Shown here: positions 11,530 through 21,696 of the stretch, piece after piece | Numbering within the stretch: position 1 is the stretch's first letter | How the letters are laid out: every line of letters begins with the position of its first letter | From: Monoraphidium neglectum | Taxonomy: Eukaryota > Chlorophyta > Chlorophyceae > Sphaeropleales > Selenastraceae | Direction of reading: 5' to 3' | Assembly: GCF_000611645.1 (NCBI RefSeq) | Contig: NW_014013226.1 | Location: 1 to 28,391, forward strand | DNA: 28,391 nt | Program-made: the position numbers and the translations under genes | Notes under the pieces: model-generated | What the model was told of the DNA's origin: nothing | Seen by the model: only the letters and a program-made list of their open reading frames with translations | Database searches by the model: none

Positions 11530-14217
11530 TCAGCCGTCAGCGAGGCGAAGCAGGTATCTGCGGAGGGCCTCGCCCCACAGCTCAACATAAACGCTGCACG
11601 CGGTTGGGGGTTGAGATAAGGGTAAGGGGCAGGTGAGCAGGTTGCGCGAAGATTGGTGGGAGGGAGCTGGGTGGCCGAGGGGGCATGCAAGCCAGGCAAT
11701 CAGATCGCCCTTGGGCGTGCAGCGAGCGGACAGCTCGGGTTCGGGATGGGTTCGGGGTCCCTTGGCTGCGGGCGGGCTGCCGAAGCAGGGACGCCCGCCC
11801 CAGGCGTCTCGCGCGGGCCCCTCCCCTCCCACGCGTGCGGCGCCCAGCGCCGCGGCGCACCTGGGCACAAACGGGTAGCTGCCGACAAAGAGGCTCGCCT
11901 GAATGGGTGCACGCCGCACGCGGGCGCGAGCAAAAACGCGGGGGCGGGGCGGGGGCGTGCGGTAAGAGGGTTGCACAGTCAATGTGCGCAAGCGGAAAGC
12001 AGGGCCGCGGGCACGTGAGGAGACGCCAAATGCGGAGCGAACAGCGTTGTCCCCTGTGGGGCGCGGAGAAGAGGTGGGCCACCCGCGGTCTGTTTTGCCG
12101 GCAGCCCCAGTGGAGGCTCGCATCATTAGCATCATTTTGCCCGAGATGTGGAAGCTGGCGAGGCAGCAGCTGTCGGCACCGGCTGGCACGCACCCATTGG
12201 AGGGGGTTGAGGGAGTAGACGGCGTAGAGGTTGTGGACGAGGTTGACGCTCTCAAAGCGCCGCAGCAGCGCGTCCAGCCGGGACTGGCGGTTGGCGGTTG
12301 TGAGGTCGGCGCGGCGGGCGGCGGCGGTTTTTGCGGCGGCGGTCGGAGGCTTGGCGCGGCGGGCGGCGGGGCGAGGAGGCCGGCCGAGAGGCTGCGACCT
12401 GCGCGGGCGGGCTCTGGATGCGGGCCCTGCCGTCTCCTGGGCGGCGAGGGACGTTGGGGACCGCGCGAGCGTCCGCGCCGCAGCGCCAGGGAGGCGGGGC
12501 GCGGGGCGGGGCCACGGGAGCGCGCGGCGCNNNNNNNNNNNNNNNNNNNNNNNNNNNNNNNNNNNNNNNNNNNNNNNNNNNNNNNNNNNNNNNNNNNNNN
12601 NNNNNNNNNNNNNNNNNNNNNNNNNNNNNNNNNNNNNNNNNNNNNNNNNNNNNNNNNNNNNNNNNNNNNNNNNNNNNNNNNNNNNNNNNNNNNNNNNNNN
12701 NNNNNNNNNNNNNNNNNNNNNNNNNNNNNNNNNNNNNNNNNNNNNNNNNNNNNNNNNNNNNNNNNNNNNNNNNNNNNNNNNNNNNNNNNNNNNNNNNNNN
12801 NNNNNNNNNNNNNNNNNNNNNNNNNNNNNNNNNNNNNNNNNNNNNNNNNNNNNNNNNNNNNNNNNNNNNNNNNNNNNNNNNNNNNNNNNNNNNNNNNNNN
12901 NNNNNNNNNNNNNNNNNNNNNNNNNNNNNNNNNNNNNNNNNNNNNNNNNNNNNNNNNNNNNNNNNNNNNNNNNNNNNNNNNNNNNNNNNNNNNNNNNNNN
13001 NNNNNNNNNNNNNNNNNNNNNNNNNNNNNNNNNNNNNNNNNNNNNNNNNNNNNNNNNNNNNNNNNNNNNNNNNNNNNNNNNNNNNNNNNNNNNNNNNNNN
13101 NNNNNNNNNNNNNNNNNNNNNCACCTGCAGCGCGGACGCGGAGACGGACGCGGTGACGTCCGGGTGTGCCTCCAGGATGGCGCGGCGCTCGTCGTCCAGT
13201 TGCTGGCGTAATCAAGTTGGGGGTTGGGTGCAGAGGGGGGGGGTCATTTGAGCTGAGGCGACAAGGGCTGCGTTCTCGGGGTTGGGCTGACAAGCGAAGC
13301 ACAAGACCGCGCGAACGGGCGACATGAGTGCGGTTTGGGGAGGGGCGGGAGGGGTGGGCGGGGAGCGGAGGAGTCTCGAGCCGCGGCCGGCACGGGTCAC
13401 ATGTGGACGTCCGCCGCCGCCGCGCCGCGGAGTCGTGTCGAAAAGGCCAGCGGCCCAAAGCCCGTCAGCCCCGCCTCCACGACCCAGTAGCCCCGATATG
13501 GATTTGTTGAACTGCAACCTCTGGTGTGCTGCCGCCGTCCGGGGGAGTGCCCGCAGGGGGCCCGTGCAGCAGGCGCCGGCCGACCCTGCAATGAGCGCTA
13601 CCCTCTCCCGGCCACATGCCCCCCCCAAACCCCAGAGCCGTGGGCGGCGGCCGCGACGCAGCGCGGCGTGCGGCACGCCCACCTTCATCGTTTTCTGGTA
13701 GAGCAGCATGGAGTGGAACTGCGACCGCTCCGTGCCCGGCGGCAGCGGCGGCCGCATGCGCTCCAGAGCGCGCGCCCAGTGGCTAGCGGGGACGGAGTGC
13801 TGCTCCCCCGTCTCAAGGTGCCTGTCGCGGGGGCGGCGCGCGCGCGGCGGGCAGGGGAGGGGAGGGGACATCAGGCAGAGCAATCGGAGCGGTTTGGAGC
13901 AGTTGGGGCGGGGCAAAGGCATGCACCGTCGGCCTACCAAGGCCCGGCGGATGATTTGATTTGAGGCTGTGCCAGGCAGGCAGGAGGGTAAGCGGGCAGC
14001 AGCCGGGGGCGCAGCGGCCCGGCGGCGCTGTAGCGTGGAGGGGCTTTGGCGGCCACAGTGCGTGCGCTTGCCGAGCCATTCAGCGCGCTCACGGGCGCGA
14101 CAAACGGGCGCAGCCGGTTTCACACGCCTCGGCTATTGCTGTACAAGTGACACATTTCACAGAAGCACGCACGCTAGTGCTCACACATACACACACATAC
14201 ACTGACAGACACGCTCA

Positions 14218-14258
<41 letters not shown>

Positions 14259-16319
14259 CGCACACAAGCACAGGCACGCCTGCGCGCGCACACATGGCAA
14301 CACACCTGTACTGTGCTGCAAACAGCAGGTCAACGCTGAGCACCAGCAGCGCCGACTCCTGCCGCCGGTGCCGCGCGACGGCGGCCTCCAGCCGGGCCAT
14401 GGACCCGGGGTCCTCCTCGCAGAACTGGAGGTACAGAGCGTACTGCGGGTGGCGCAGGGTGACGGTGGGGTGACCGCAGGGTGACGATGGGTGACGGACG
14501 GGTGACTGCAGCGAGGCAGCACGCGAGATGGACGTAGGACGAGGAGCGTCTGGCACTGCTGTGAGGCCCGGAATGGATTGCATAACATATGCATGCACAC
14601 GTCCACTAGAACTGATGCATGCACGCACGCACGCATGTACGAATGCCTGCGCACCCACATATACGCACACACGCACACGCGCACACGCGTGCACACACAC
14701 ACACACACAAACACACACGCACGCACACGCATATGCACGCACGCTTCATGCACACACACCTGCTTCACATACTCCCGCGAGGCGTCCAGGTAATCCTTGA
14801 CTGACCAGCTCTTGAGGGTTGCCTGCAGCTCCCTGCGGCGGGAAATGGGGAGTCAAGACGCGCACAGCGTCAGGGCAGGGCAGCTGCCTGAGCGGGCAGA
14901 ACCAAGCAGCCGCTTCCGCAGGCGCGGCGGCGGTGGAGCAGCAGTGTCGCGGCCGTGGCGGTTTGGCGCGGGGAGCTGGGTGCGGCGGGATCGGCGGGGG
15001 GCTCGCGTGACTCACGGGTCGGCGGCGATCCCGGCCAATGAGGCCTGCACCAGCGCTGCGGTCTTGTCCACGCCCCTCGCGCGCAGGCCGCGCGCGTCAG
15101 CCGCGCCCTCTTCTTTGCCGTCCGCGCCGCCCCGCGCCTGCGCGGCGGCTGCTGCCCATGCATCTGGCGGGAGCGGGGGGCCCAGGCCCGCCGCCTCTGT
15201 TGCCGCCGCCGCAAGCGCGAACGCCGCCGCCGCGCCGCGGTCGTCGGGGCTGCTCGGGGCGCCCCTGGCCTCGGGCATGGCCGCCCGCGCTGCCTGCCCT
15301 GCCTCGTCGCTTTCCTGCTGACTCATCGACAGGTCCTGCTGCCTCTCCTGCTGCTGCTGCTCCCCCTGCTGCTGCTGCTGCTGCTGCTGCCCCTGCTGCG
15401 GCTGCGCCCCCGACGACTGGTTGACCCGCATCAGATCGTTCAACACGGCCTCGCGCACCGCCAGCCAGCTGCGCTGCTGCTGCAGCAGCTGCAGCTGCCC
15501 CATCTTGGCCGCCAGCTCAGCCTCCAGCAACTCGACCTTGCGCTTCTCCGTCGCGCGCAGCCCGCGCGCGCCGCTGCTGCGGCGCTCGCGCGCGTGGGAC
15601 GGCGCGGCGAAGCCAGGGTCGTCCAGAGCCGAGCCCGCGCCCGCGCCCGAGCTCGTGCGGCGCGAGGGGCGGGGGGTGAGCAGGTAGTCCTGCGCCATGA
15701 TCCACAACTCCTGGACGGTCGCCTTTTGGATGGCCTCGCGGTCCTGCCGGATGAGGGAGAGGCTGAAGACCTGCTGCTGCCTGCAGGGGCCGTCCGCGCC
15801 GGCGGCGAAGCCGCTGGCGCTCGCGCCGCCGCCGCCGCCCGCGTCGGCGCGCATGGCCCCGCTGCTGAGGGCGCCGTCGTGGCTGGTGCCGGGGGCGCTG
15901 TCGCCGCTGCTGGCGTCGTTGCGGCCGTGGGCGGGCGCGGCACGAGCGCCGGCCACACCCGGAGTCGGCGCCGGCGCCGGCGCCAACGCGGGCGCCGCTG
16001 CAGTCGCGGCGCTGGCCGTGGCGAGGGCAATCGCTGGCGTGGGCGCTAGCATCGAGGCTTTGACAGCTGGCGCGTCGCCACGGCCAGCCGTGGCGACGCT
16101 CGCGCCGCTGCTCGCCGCGCGTCGGGGCGGCCGGGGGGCTCCCGGCAATGCAGCCGCCGCCGGCACGACTGCTGCAGCCTCGGACGGCTCAAGCTTCACG
16201 GCAGGTTGCCCCAACTGTGAAAGAAGGTTTGAGACCAGCTCGTCCTCATCCATAGCCATTTTGGCCGCACCAGGGCCCGCTGCTGCTGCCGCTGGTGGTG
16301 CTGCTGCGCCGCCTTGCAT
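11530..16319 (-). CDS. bZIP-like putative transcription factor, chlorophyte type, interrupted by gap
   Basis: Exons are 16319-15016, 14832-14760, 14442-14306, 13821-13683, 13202-13125, an unknown part in the N gap, then 12283-12194, 11898-11861 and 11593-11530 (stop TGA). Every visible junction is GT-AG and in phase. The product begins with an Ala-rich stretch and an acidic patch (MAMDEDELVSNLL), then a long Ala/Pro/Ser region. A charged segment (~241-261) runs into a coiled coil with heptad Leu (~262-293), followed by Gln-rich sequence. The C-terminal part has a helical region (KSWSVKDYLDASREYVKQ), FHSMLLYQKTMK, and a final NPLQWASLFVGSYPFVP. That ending resembles the LTPLQAA-SYP ending I recall from chlorophyte bZIP proteins. 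The basic region lacks the usual Asn, so DNA binding is uncertain. An exon may be missing in the gap. The start could also be the Met at 16259. Probably nuclear, by inference. Confidence 0.75.
12531..13121. other. Assembly gap (run of N)
   Basis: These 591 bases are unknown. The gap begins in very GC-rich sequence and ends 3 bases past the 5' splice site of the exon at 13202-13125. It therefore lies within the bZIP-like gene, in an intron or hiding one or more exons. Frames read through it are meaningless. Confidence 1.
14220..14254. repeat. (CA)n microsatellite in bZIP-like gene intron
   Basis: About 17 CA dinucleotides lie in the intron just downstream (minus strand) of the exon 14442-14306. 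It is non-coding and probably length-variable. Confidence 0.95.
14457..14506 (-). repeat. GTCACCC short tandem repeat at an intron 3' end
   Basis: The plus-strand heptamer GGGTGAC occurs five times, starting at 14457, 14468, 14479, 14489 and 14500, a spacing of 10-11 bases. On the gene's strand these are GTCACCC copies. They form the pyrimidine-rich tract directly before the AG of the exon starting at 14442. Confidence 0.9.
14618..14757. repeat. Complex CA/ACGC/TGCA simple repeat in bZIP-like gene intron
   Basis: About 140 bases of mixed ACGC, CA and TGCA steps begin directly at the 5' splice site after the exon 14832-14760. On the transcript this gives a GU-rich start to the intron. Confidence 0.9.
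15346..15395 (-). repeat. CAG repeats coding Gln-rich stretch in bZIP-like protein
   Basis: Interrupted CAG codons include an uninterrupted run of eight (15366-15389) and a second run of four. They are in frame and follow the coiled-coil segment. Confidence 0.9.
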
Positions 16320-18134
16320 CACGATCACGCGCTGCAGGCGAGCGGCAAGCTGCGCGCACGCCTGGCCGCAACCTGGGTTATAAAGCTGACACGGCTTCGT
16401 ACGTTTCAACGGCCTGCACTGTCACCGAAGGAATGTGATTCGAGCCCACGTCGTGATGAGCGCTCCCGCCACCCGTGGTGCCGCCTGTGCTAGGAAGTGA
16501 GTACTGCAGATGTCATATCGGTTTGTTGCTGGTCGGACATCAATTTGCTCAACTTTGAACCCGGTTACTGTACCTGAGCACCCCAAGCAGACTTGATGAT
16601 TCCCACCACAACCACCAGCCCGCAGGTGCTTGTGCACAACAGGTGTGCAGCGGGCACAGGGTGTGAGGTTGTGAACAAGCATGCACAGACGCGGCATGCA
16701 GACAGCTCTGCAGTTCACGCCGGTTATTTTGTGGCGTACAGAGCCGCTCAGCGCGAGGCCCATGGCAGTTGCACTGTGGCATCGTCTGTGCTTCATTGCT
16801 GTTCCACATGAAATTCCTTGGTGTGCAACTCTGCATGCAGGCCCCATGCATCTGCGGTCCCAATGCTAAGACCAATGATGGGACCAGAATCCAAGTCTCA
16901 ACTGACGAGCCTGCAGGTAGCGCAGCTACCGCACTTGTACTCATGCGCCAACCAAGCCGCCTGCGCTTTTGCTGACTTGAGTCAGGCAAGCGAGCTCGCT
17001 TGCCCGTCCCTTCGCACCTGCTACTGGTGCTCACATACGATGGCAGCAGAGGGGATTGTCGTGAAGGTTGCTCGCACGTGCTGCGTCTGAAATCTTATAC
17101 CAAGTCTGTCTTTTTAGAAGGGCGCCGACTGCGGTGCATGCTGGTTACACTCCAGGTGACCGGCGAGCCCGGTGGTGATGCGCAAAGTCCAGCCCTGACG
17201 GGCTGGGGAGAATTTTCCAGCAAGGGTCTGCAAAGGGGTGCAGCAAATCCGACAGGCTCACCACTTCCCAACTAACTTGCTTTGTAAGCCCTGACCCATT
17301 CGGCAATGAATTAGCAGCCCCACATGCTTGTGCATGTACACAGGCCCGTGCAGTTGCAAGGTGTGATTGTACAGAAAGAATGCAAAGCAAGGGGTGATGG
17401 GGTCTGCAGGAGGAGACGTGCAGCTGGTGGCGCTCGCGTCGTAATGCATCAGCCTACATTAGAGCAGTGTTGGCAAGAAACTGTGCTTGACTGCAGTTTG
17501 AGTATTGAGCGCTATTGGCAGGGTCTCAGCTCACCCCGCCCACTCCAACGAGGGATGAGGGGTCTCACTGGTGGATGGACGAACGTGTGCCAGCAGCGCT
17601 GCAAGCAGAACGCTGGCGCCACAAATCGTTTGCATACTGACGGCTGCTCCGTGCTCAACAACAGTTTTCCGTCAGGCCGTGCTGCCACCCCCACGAGCAG
17701 AGGGCACTGCCACACCTCTTGAGTCGACCCCCTGCACGCAACACTCATCACGGCGCACTCTTGCTCCAGATCGCGCACTAGTACATATTGATGATTAGCC
17801 TTTGCTCCGCATCAAAGCACGCGTCAGCAGCCACTCTGAACGCGGTGTCTGGCTCATCCACGCTTGAATTGACTTGGTCAGCAGCATGTCTCAACGCTCA
17901 TGCCTTGGCGAAGCTTCCTTAAGGTTGAATACCGGTGACGCATTGACGCCCAGTGCGCCCCGCCAGGCAGGGCGGGCCCAAAGCGGAGCGGCAGCTTGGC
18001 CACTTGGAGCACACGCGCTTGTTCAGCACTTGCTTGGATACGTGGGTGCTAGCTATTGTGGGCGGTCATAGTTGTCTTACAACTGCAGTACAGTATTGTA
18101 TGTTTATGCCTTGTGATGTGGGTATTCCTGCATG
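16320..18134. other. Intergenic, lower-GC region upstream of the bZIP-like gene
   Basis: No gene is supported. The first ~100 bases on the left are the probable promoter of the minus-strand bZIP-like gene. The rest has scattered open frames up to about 160 codons. These show no recognisable domains, no codon pattern like the real genes and no consistent splice structure. Confidence 0.6.
16378..16384 (-). promoter_or_regulatory. Possible TATA box of the bZIP-like gene
   Basis: On the minus strand the sequence TTTATAA stands 59 bases before the proposed ATG at 16319, in otherwise GC-rich DNA. A start site about 30 bases downstream would leave a short 5' UTR. The assignment rests on motif and distance only. 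Confidence 0.35.
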
Positions 18135-18600
18135 TGTCTGCAATGCCCCCTCGCTCCCGCACCAAACACAACAAACGCACCCACAGGCACATATCCCAAA
18201 ACAAGGGCACCCGCAGCCAGCCAAGGGATGCTGTGCGTACGCTTGTGTGCCGCAGCATCAAGACACACACGTCGACTGTCGCTTGAGGAGCGGCCTTTGC
18301 TCCGGTGCGCTGTTTTTACATCGCAACATGTGGTTGACTCGTGCTGGTGGGGCCGCCGTTGGGTCGGCGCAAGCTATAGCGGCCGCCAGAGCTTGGTGGA
18401 GCTCAACCAAAAGAGTGGCTTTGGCCACCCACCCCTCAAATCGGTGGCTGTCATCGCCACCACAACATGATCGTGAACAAAATGAAGCATCGACAACGCA
18501 CGATGAATGCAGTTGCCCCCCGCGGCGTTTGAAGCCGGCTGATTTGGAGCCAGTTGATGCAGCAAGAGTTACCCCTTGACACACGTGCCCGCTTTTCTGT
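18135..18600 (+). repeat. Dispersed repeat, copy A (5'-truncated)
   Basis: This segment matches the 3' third of copies B and C. Shared pieces include the block around GCTATAGCGGCCGCCAGAGC, the AGCTCAACCAAAAG block, a GTGGCT/CGCCACC segment and the closing GAAGCCGGCT. It ends with a GCACGTGCCTGCTTTTstyle terminus that copies B and C also have, then abuts the start of copy B. The direction is arbitrary. Confidence 0.8.
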
Positions 18601-18604
18601 TGTT

Positions 18605-20280
18605 ATCATATAGTCTGCCAGGCACACGCAACCCATTGCAGTGATTGGGGCTCATCACAGGGTCAATGCTCGCACATTCCGTGGCAGCACGCGCAGGCGT
18701 GAACAGCGCAGCGATCCACAGCCGACAAGCACGCGTTGGTGGCGCGCGCACTGATGTGTGACTGCTTGCGCACTGCTTTTCGACTTCGTTCTTGCCTCTT
18801 GGTGGGGCTTGCAGCAGCAGAGCACATCGCTGCTCGTGCTGCGCGCTTTTCGCCACTGCGCCTGCTGCCGCACGTTCGCACGCACTGCCACCCTGCTGCG
18901 TATGCAACACTGGATGGAGTTAAGTGCTCCCAATCAATCGTAGTGCAGTATCTTATGCATCGCAAGCCCTGTTTGACATGGTCGTGGGTGCCCTCCGCCG
19001 ATCTGACCTCATGCCGGTGACAAAAGCATCATAGATAACGCGATACAACTATGCGAGCACCTTTGAAACACAGCACGAAGCACGGATCCGCCCACACACC
19101 TCGGTCAACACCAGATCGACCTGGTCGCGAATACAACATTCGCGAGAACGCACCAACACAGCGCAAACAAACAAGAAAGCTAGCGGGACGTGCAGCAGCA
19201 GCAAGAAGCCGCCGAGAAGCTGGCTCACGAGCTCGCCGAGCTGGGTGCGCAAGCTTCCCCTCACCTACTGCAAAAGGGCTTGGGGCGCGCGCGCACAGCT
19301 GCTGGGTGGCTTCTTCGCTGCATTAGCAGGCTATTTAATGCGTTGTGCTGGCACCAAAACATTCATTCCGCAAATCACTTTCTTTTGTCATAGCACCAAC
19401 ACATGTTTTCATCTACCTATACATACAGTATGGTCAAACATTTCCAATCAACAAAAACGACAACATCTACAGGTGTGATCTACTTGCATGCCCCCGTGTT
19501 TTTAACTCCAGAATAGAGTCACCTCTGCAGGCGCAAATCCCAACAAGGGGCACCCATGGCCCAGCCAAGGGACGCCGTTGGGTCTGCCCGCACCTGTGCG
19601 GCAGCATCAAAACCCTGAGGTTGGCTGACGCTCGCGGGGTCGCCTCAGGTCCGGTGCGCTGGATTAACAAATCCCAACATCTGGTTGGCTGACGCTCGCG
19701 GGGTCACCGTTGGGTCGGCGCGCGCTATAGCGGCCGCCAGAGCTTGATGGAGCTCAACCAAAAGGGTGGCTGTTGCTACCAAAACCCTGAGGCTGTCTGA
19801 CGCTCGCGGGGTCGCCTCAGGTCCGGTGCGCTGGATTAACAAATCCCAACATGTGGTTGGCTGACCCTCGCGGGGTCACCGTTGGGTCGGCGCGCGCTAT
19901 AGCGGCCGCCAGAGCTCGATGGAGCTCAACCAAAAGGGTGGCTGTTGCTACCAAAACCCTGAGGCTGGCTGACGCTCGCGGGGTCGCCTCAGGTCCGGTG
20001 CGCTGGGTTAACAAATCCCAACATGTGGTTGGCTGACGCTCGCGGGGTCACCGTTGGGTCGGCACGCGCTATAGCGGCCGCCAGAGCCTGATGGAGCTCA
20101 ACCAAAAGGGTGGCTTTTGCCACCCCTCAAATCGGTGGCTATCGCCACCACCACAACATGGTCAATCAGGAAAGCATTTCCAGAAATACACGATTAGTGC
20201 AAGTCCCCCCTGCAGCGTATGAAGCCGGCTAACTCATAGCAGCAACAAATTCCCATTGGCGCACGTGCCTGCTTTTGTGA
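18605..20280 (+). repeat. Dispersed repeat, copy B (expanded)
   Basis: This is a near full-length copy, collinear with copy C from its start (GCCAGGCACA; ACCAGGCACA in C) to its end (GCACGTGCCTGCTTTT). Shared blocks include GTTTGACATGGTCGTGGGTG, GTCAACACCAGATCGACCTG and CATTAGCAGGCTA. It is about 335 bases longer than copy C, which is close to two extra 172-bp internal units. No transposase or reverse transcriptase reading is seen. It could be a non-autonomous element or a satellite-like repeat. Confidence 0.85.
19609..20124 (+). repeat. Three tandem 172-bp units inside copy B
   Basis: The phrase AAAACCCTGAGG starts at 19609, 19781 and 19953, exactly 172 bases apart, and the intervening sequence is nearly identical. 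Each unit holds two related half-units that start GGTTGGCTGACGCTCGCGG (offset 64 in the first unit), and one NotI-type GCGGCCGC. The third unit diverges near 20120. The period is not a multiple of three, so it is not a coding repeat. Confidence 0.95.
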
Positions 20281-20517
20281 CGCTGCTCTTTCAAAGCGCC
20301 TTCTACCTAGCCTCTTGGATCTGTGCCCTTGCAGCAGCCTGGCTCTGTACTTGAGTAACGGCTTGTCAAGGGCAGGGCCCCGCCAAGGCAGCCGCTGGCT
20401 CCCAGCAGCAGGCCGGGCGCTGGGCGCGGAAACCTGCGTGCACTTTATTTTTGCCATGTTTGTCATGGAGCCTGTTACGACGCCATGGAAGCTGGCCAGC
20501 TGGCATTTGTGTGTACA

Positions 20518-20540
20518 AACGCACGCACGCACGACGCGCA

Positions 20541-20571
<31 letters not shown>

Positions 20572-20604
20572 GCACGCACGCACGCACGCACGCACGCACA
20601 CACA
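20518..20604. repeat. (ACGC)n/(CA)n microsatellite
   Basis: About 87 bases of ACGC tetramers are interrupted by a CA block and one ACGACGCGC imperfection. It lies in non-genic DNA. Confidence 0.95.
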
Positions 20605-21667
20605 AGAGCTTACGCCTTGTGTGACTTTTGGTGCTCAAGGCCAGATCTGCAGCCGTCCGTCCTTGCGGCGCCAGCCAGGCTCTCGTTGCCTGTTGCCAGG
20701 ATGACGGGTGCCAGGCGATGCCTGTTTCCCTGACAGCTGCGTGCAGCAGGCGCGTTGGCCAATCCCGCTGTGATGCTGATAAGGGCTGAGAGACCGTATC
20801 ATATGCAATGCCCAAGCAGTCCCTCAACATGCCGGCCCGTGCTGAGCCAGTGCTGGAGCAAGCCTGCAGCGAGGCTGCCGGCGTTTTGCATTCAACCCTT
20901 GTGCTGGAAATTTTGCATGCATGCAAGGGCAACGAGGCTGCGCGCATGCAGGTTGCCAGCTCGCATGCGGACTTATATGCGTGTTGCGGCCGCAGTGATT
21001 GCCCCTGAGGATGACCGGGTGCCTACAGGGTGACACAGGCGCACACTGGCTGGCGGAGGAGGGCAAAGAAGGGTGTCCTTGTGCACACGCACAAGCATTT
21101 CATCCTTATAACACGACATTGCGATCTAGCCGTATTCTTATCACAACGCCGAACGCAGGTTCCTGACCGCGCGGCCCTCTCCTCGTATATCCGCGATCGC
21201 CGCGTGTGCACTGGGGCGATTTCTATCCGATTGATTTGATACCGCATCTCGCGTTGCCTGCACCTGTCCGCAGGAGGGGCCGCCGGCTGTGCGCAAAACA
21301 GCTGCAGGCTGCGCTTGGCTCCCCGCTGCAGGTGCTCATGCTTCCCATGCCAAGCCTCCCAATGACACGGCTTCAACGGCAGCGTCAGCCTGGCGGTTCC
21401 AAGGCGGGTTGGCCGCCTCGACCCCACCTGTCTGGGACCCCTGGCTCGCGAATCAGTGCGAAAAGCGCGGCTGCCGAGGTCCCGCCGCGCTGCAGACGGC
21501 CCCGGCCCGACTCTCTGTGTGTGATTTTCCTGGCAGCCGGCACCCGGGGGCTGACGTCGCCAGCTGCAGACGAAGCTGCACCTTGGGCGCGAAACCAGTC
21601 AGGTAGGATGCAAGGCTGGCAGGGGTGATGTGCTTGGTGCGTAGCAGGCCACAGCACGAGCGTCGTG

Positions 21668-21696
21668 TGCAAGCTGCTGCGGCGCAGCAGCTTGCA
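21668..21696. repeat. Perfect hairpin, 13-bp arms and 3-base loop
   Basis: The arm TGCAAGCTGCTGC is followed by GGC and then its exact reverse complement. No T-run follows on either strand, so it is not a bacterial-style terminator. Its role is unknown. Confidence 0.9.

Noticed and set aside
11984..13458. Frames running through the N block on both strands
   Set aside because: Unknown bases have no stops, so these lengths are artefacts. Only the splice-supported pieces on each side were used.
13969..14804. Frames made of His-Thr or Cys-Val runs
   Set aside because: They are translations of CA/ACGC microsatellites inside introns of the bZIP-like gene.
19190..19393. Small frame conserved with 24677-24883 in repeat copies B and C
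   Set aside because: Both begin with GTG rather than ATG, and the differences between copies change amino acids as often as not. The frame appears to be carried along by DNA similarity only.
14220..20604. CRISPR-like or bacterial repeat arrays
   Set aside because: The repeats are microsatellites or 172-bp tandem units without unique spacers, and the gene structures are eukaryotic.
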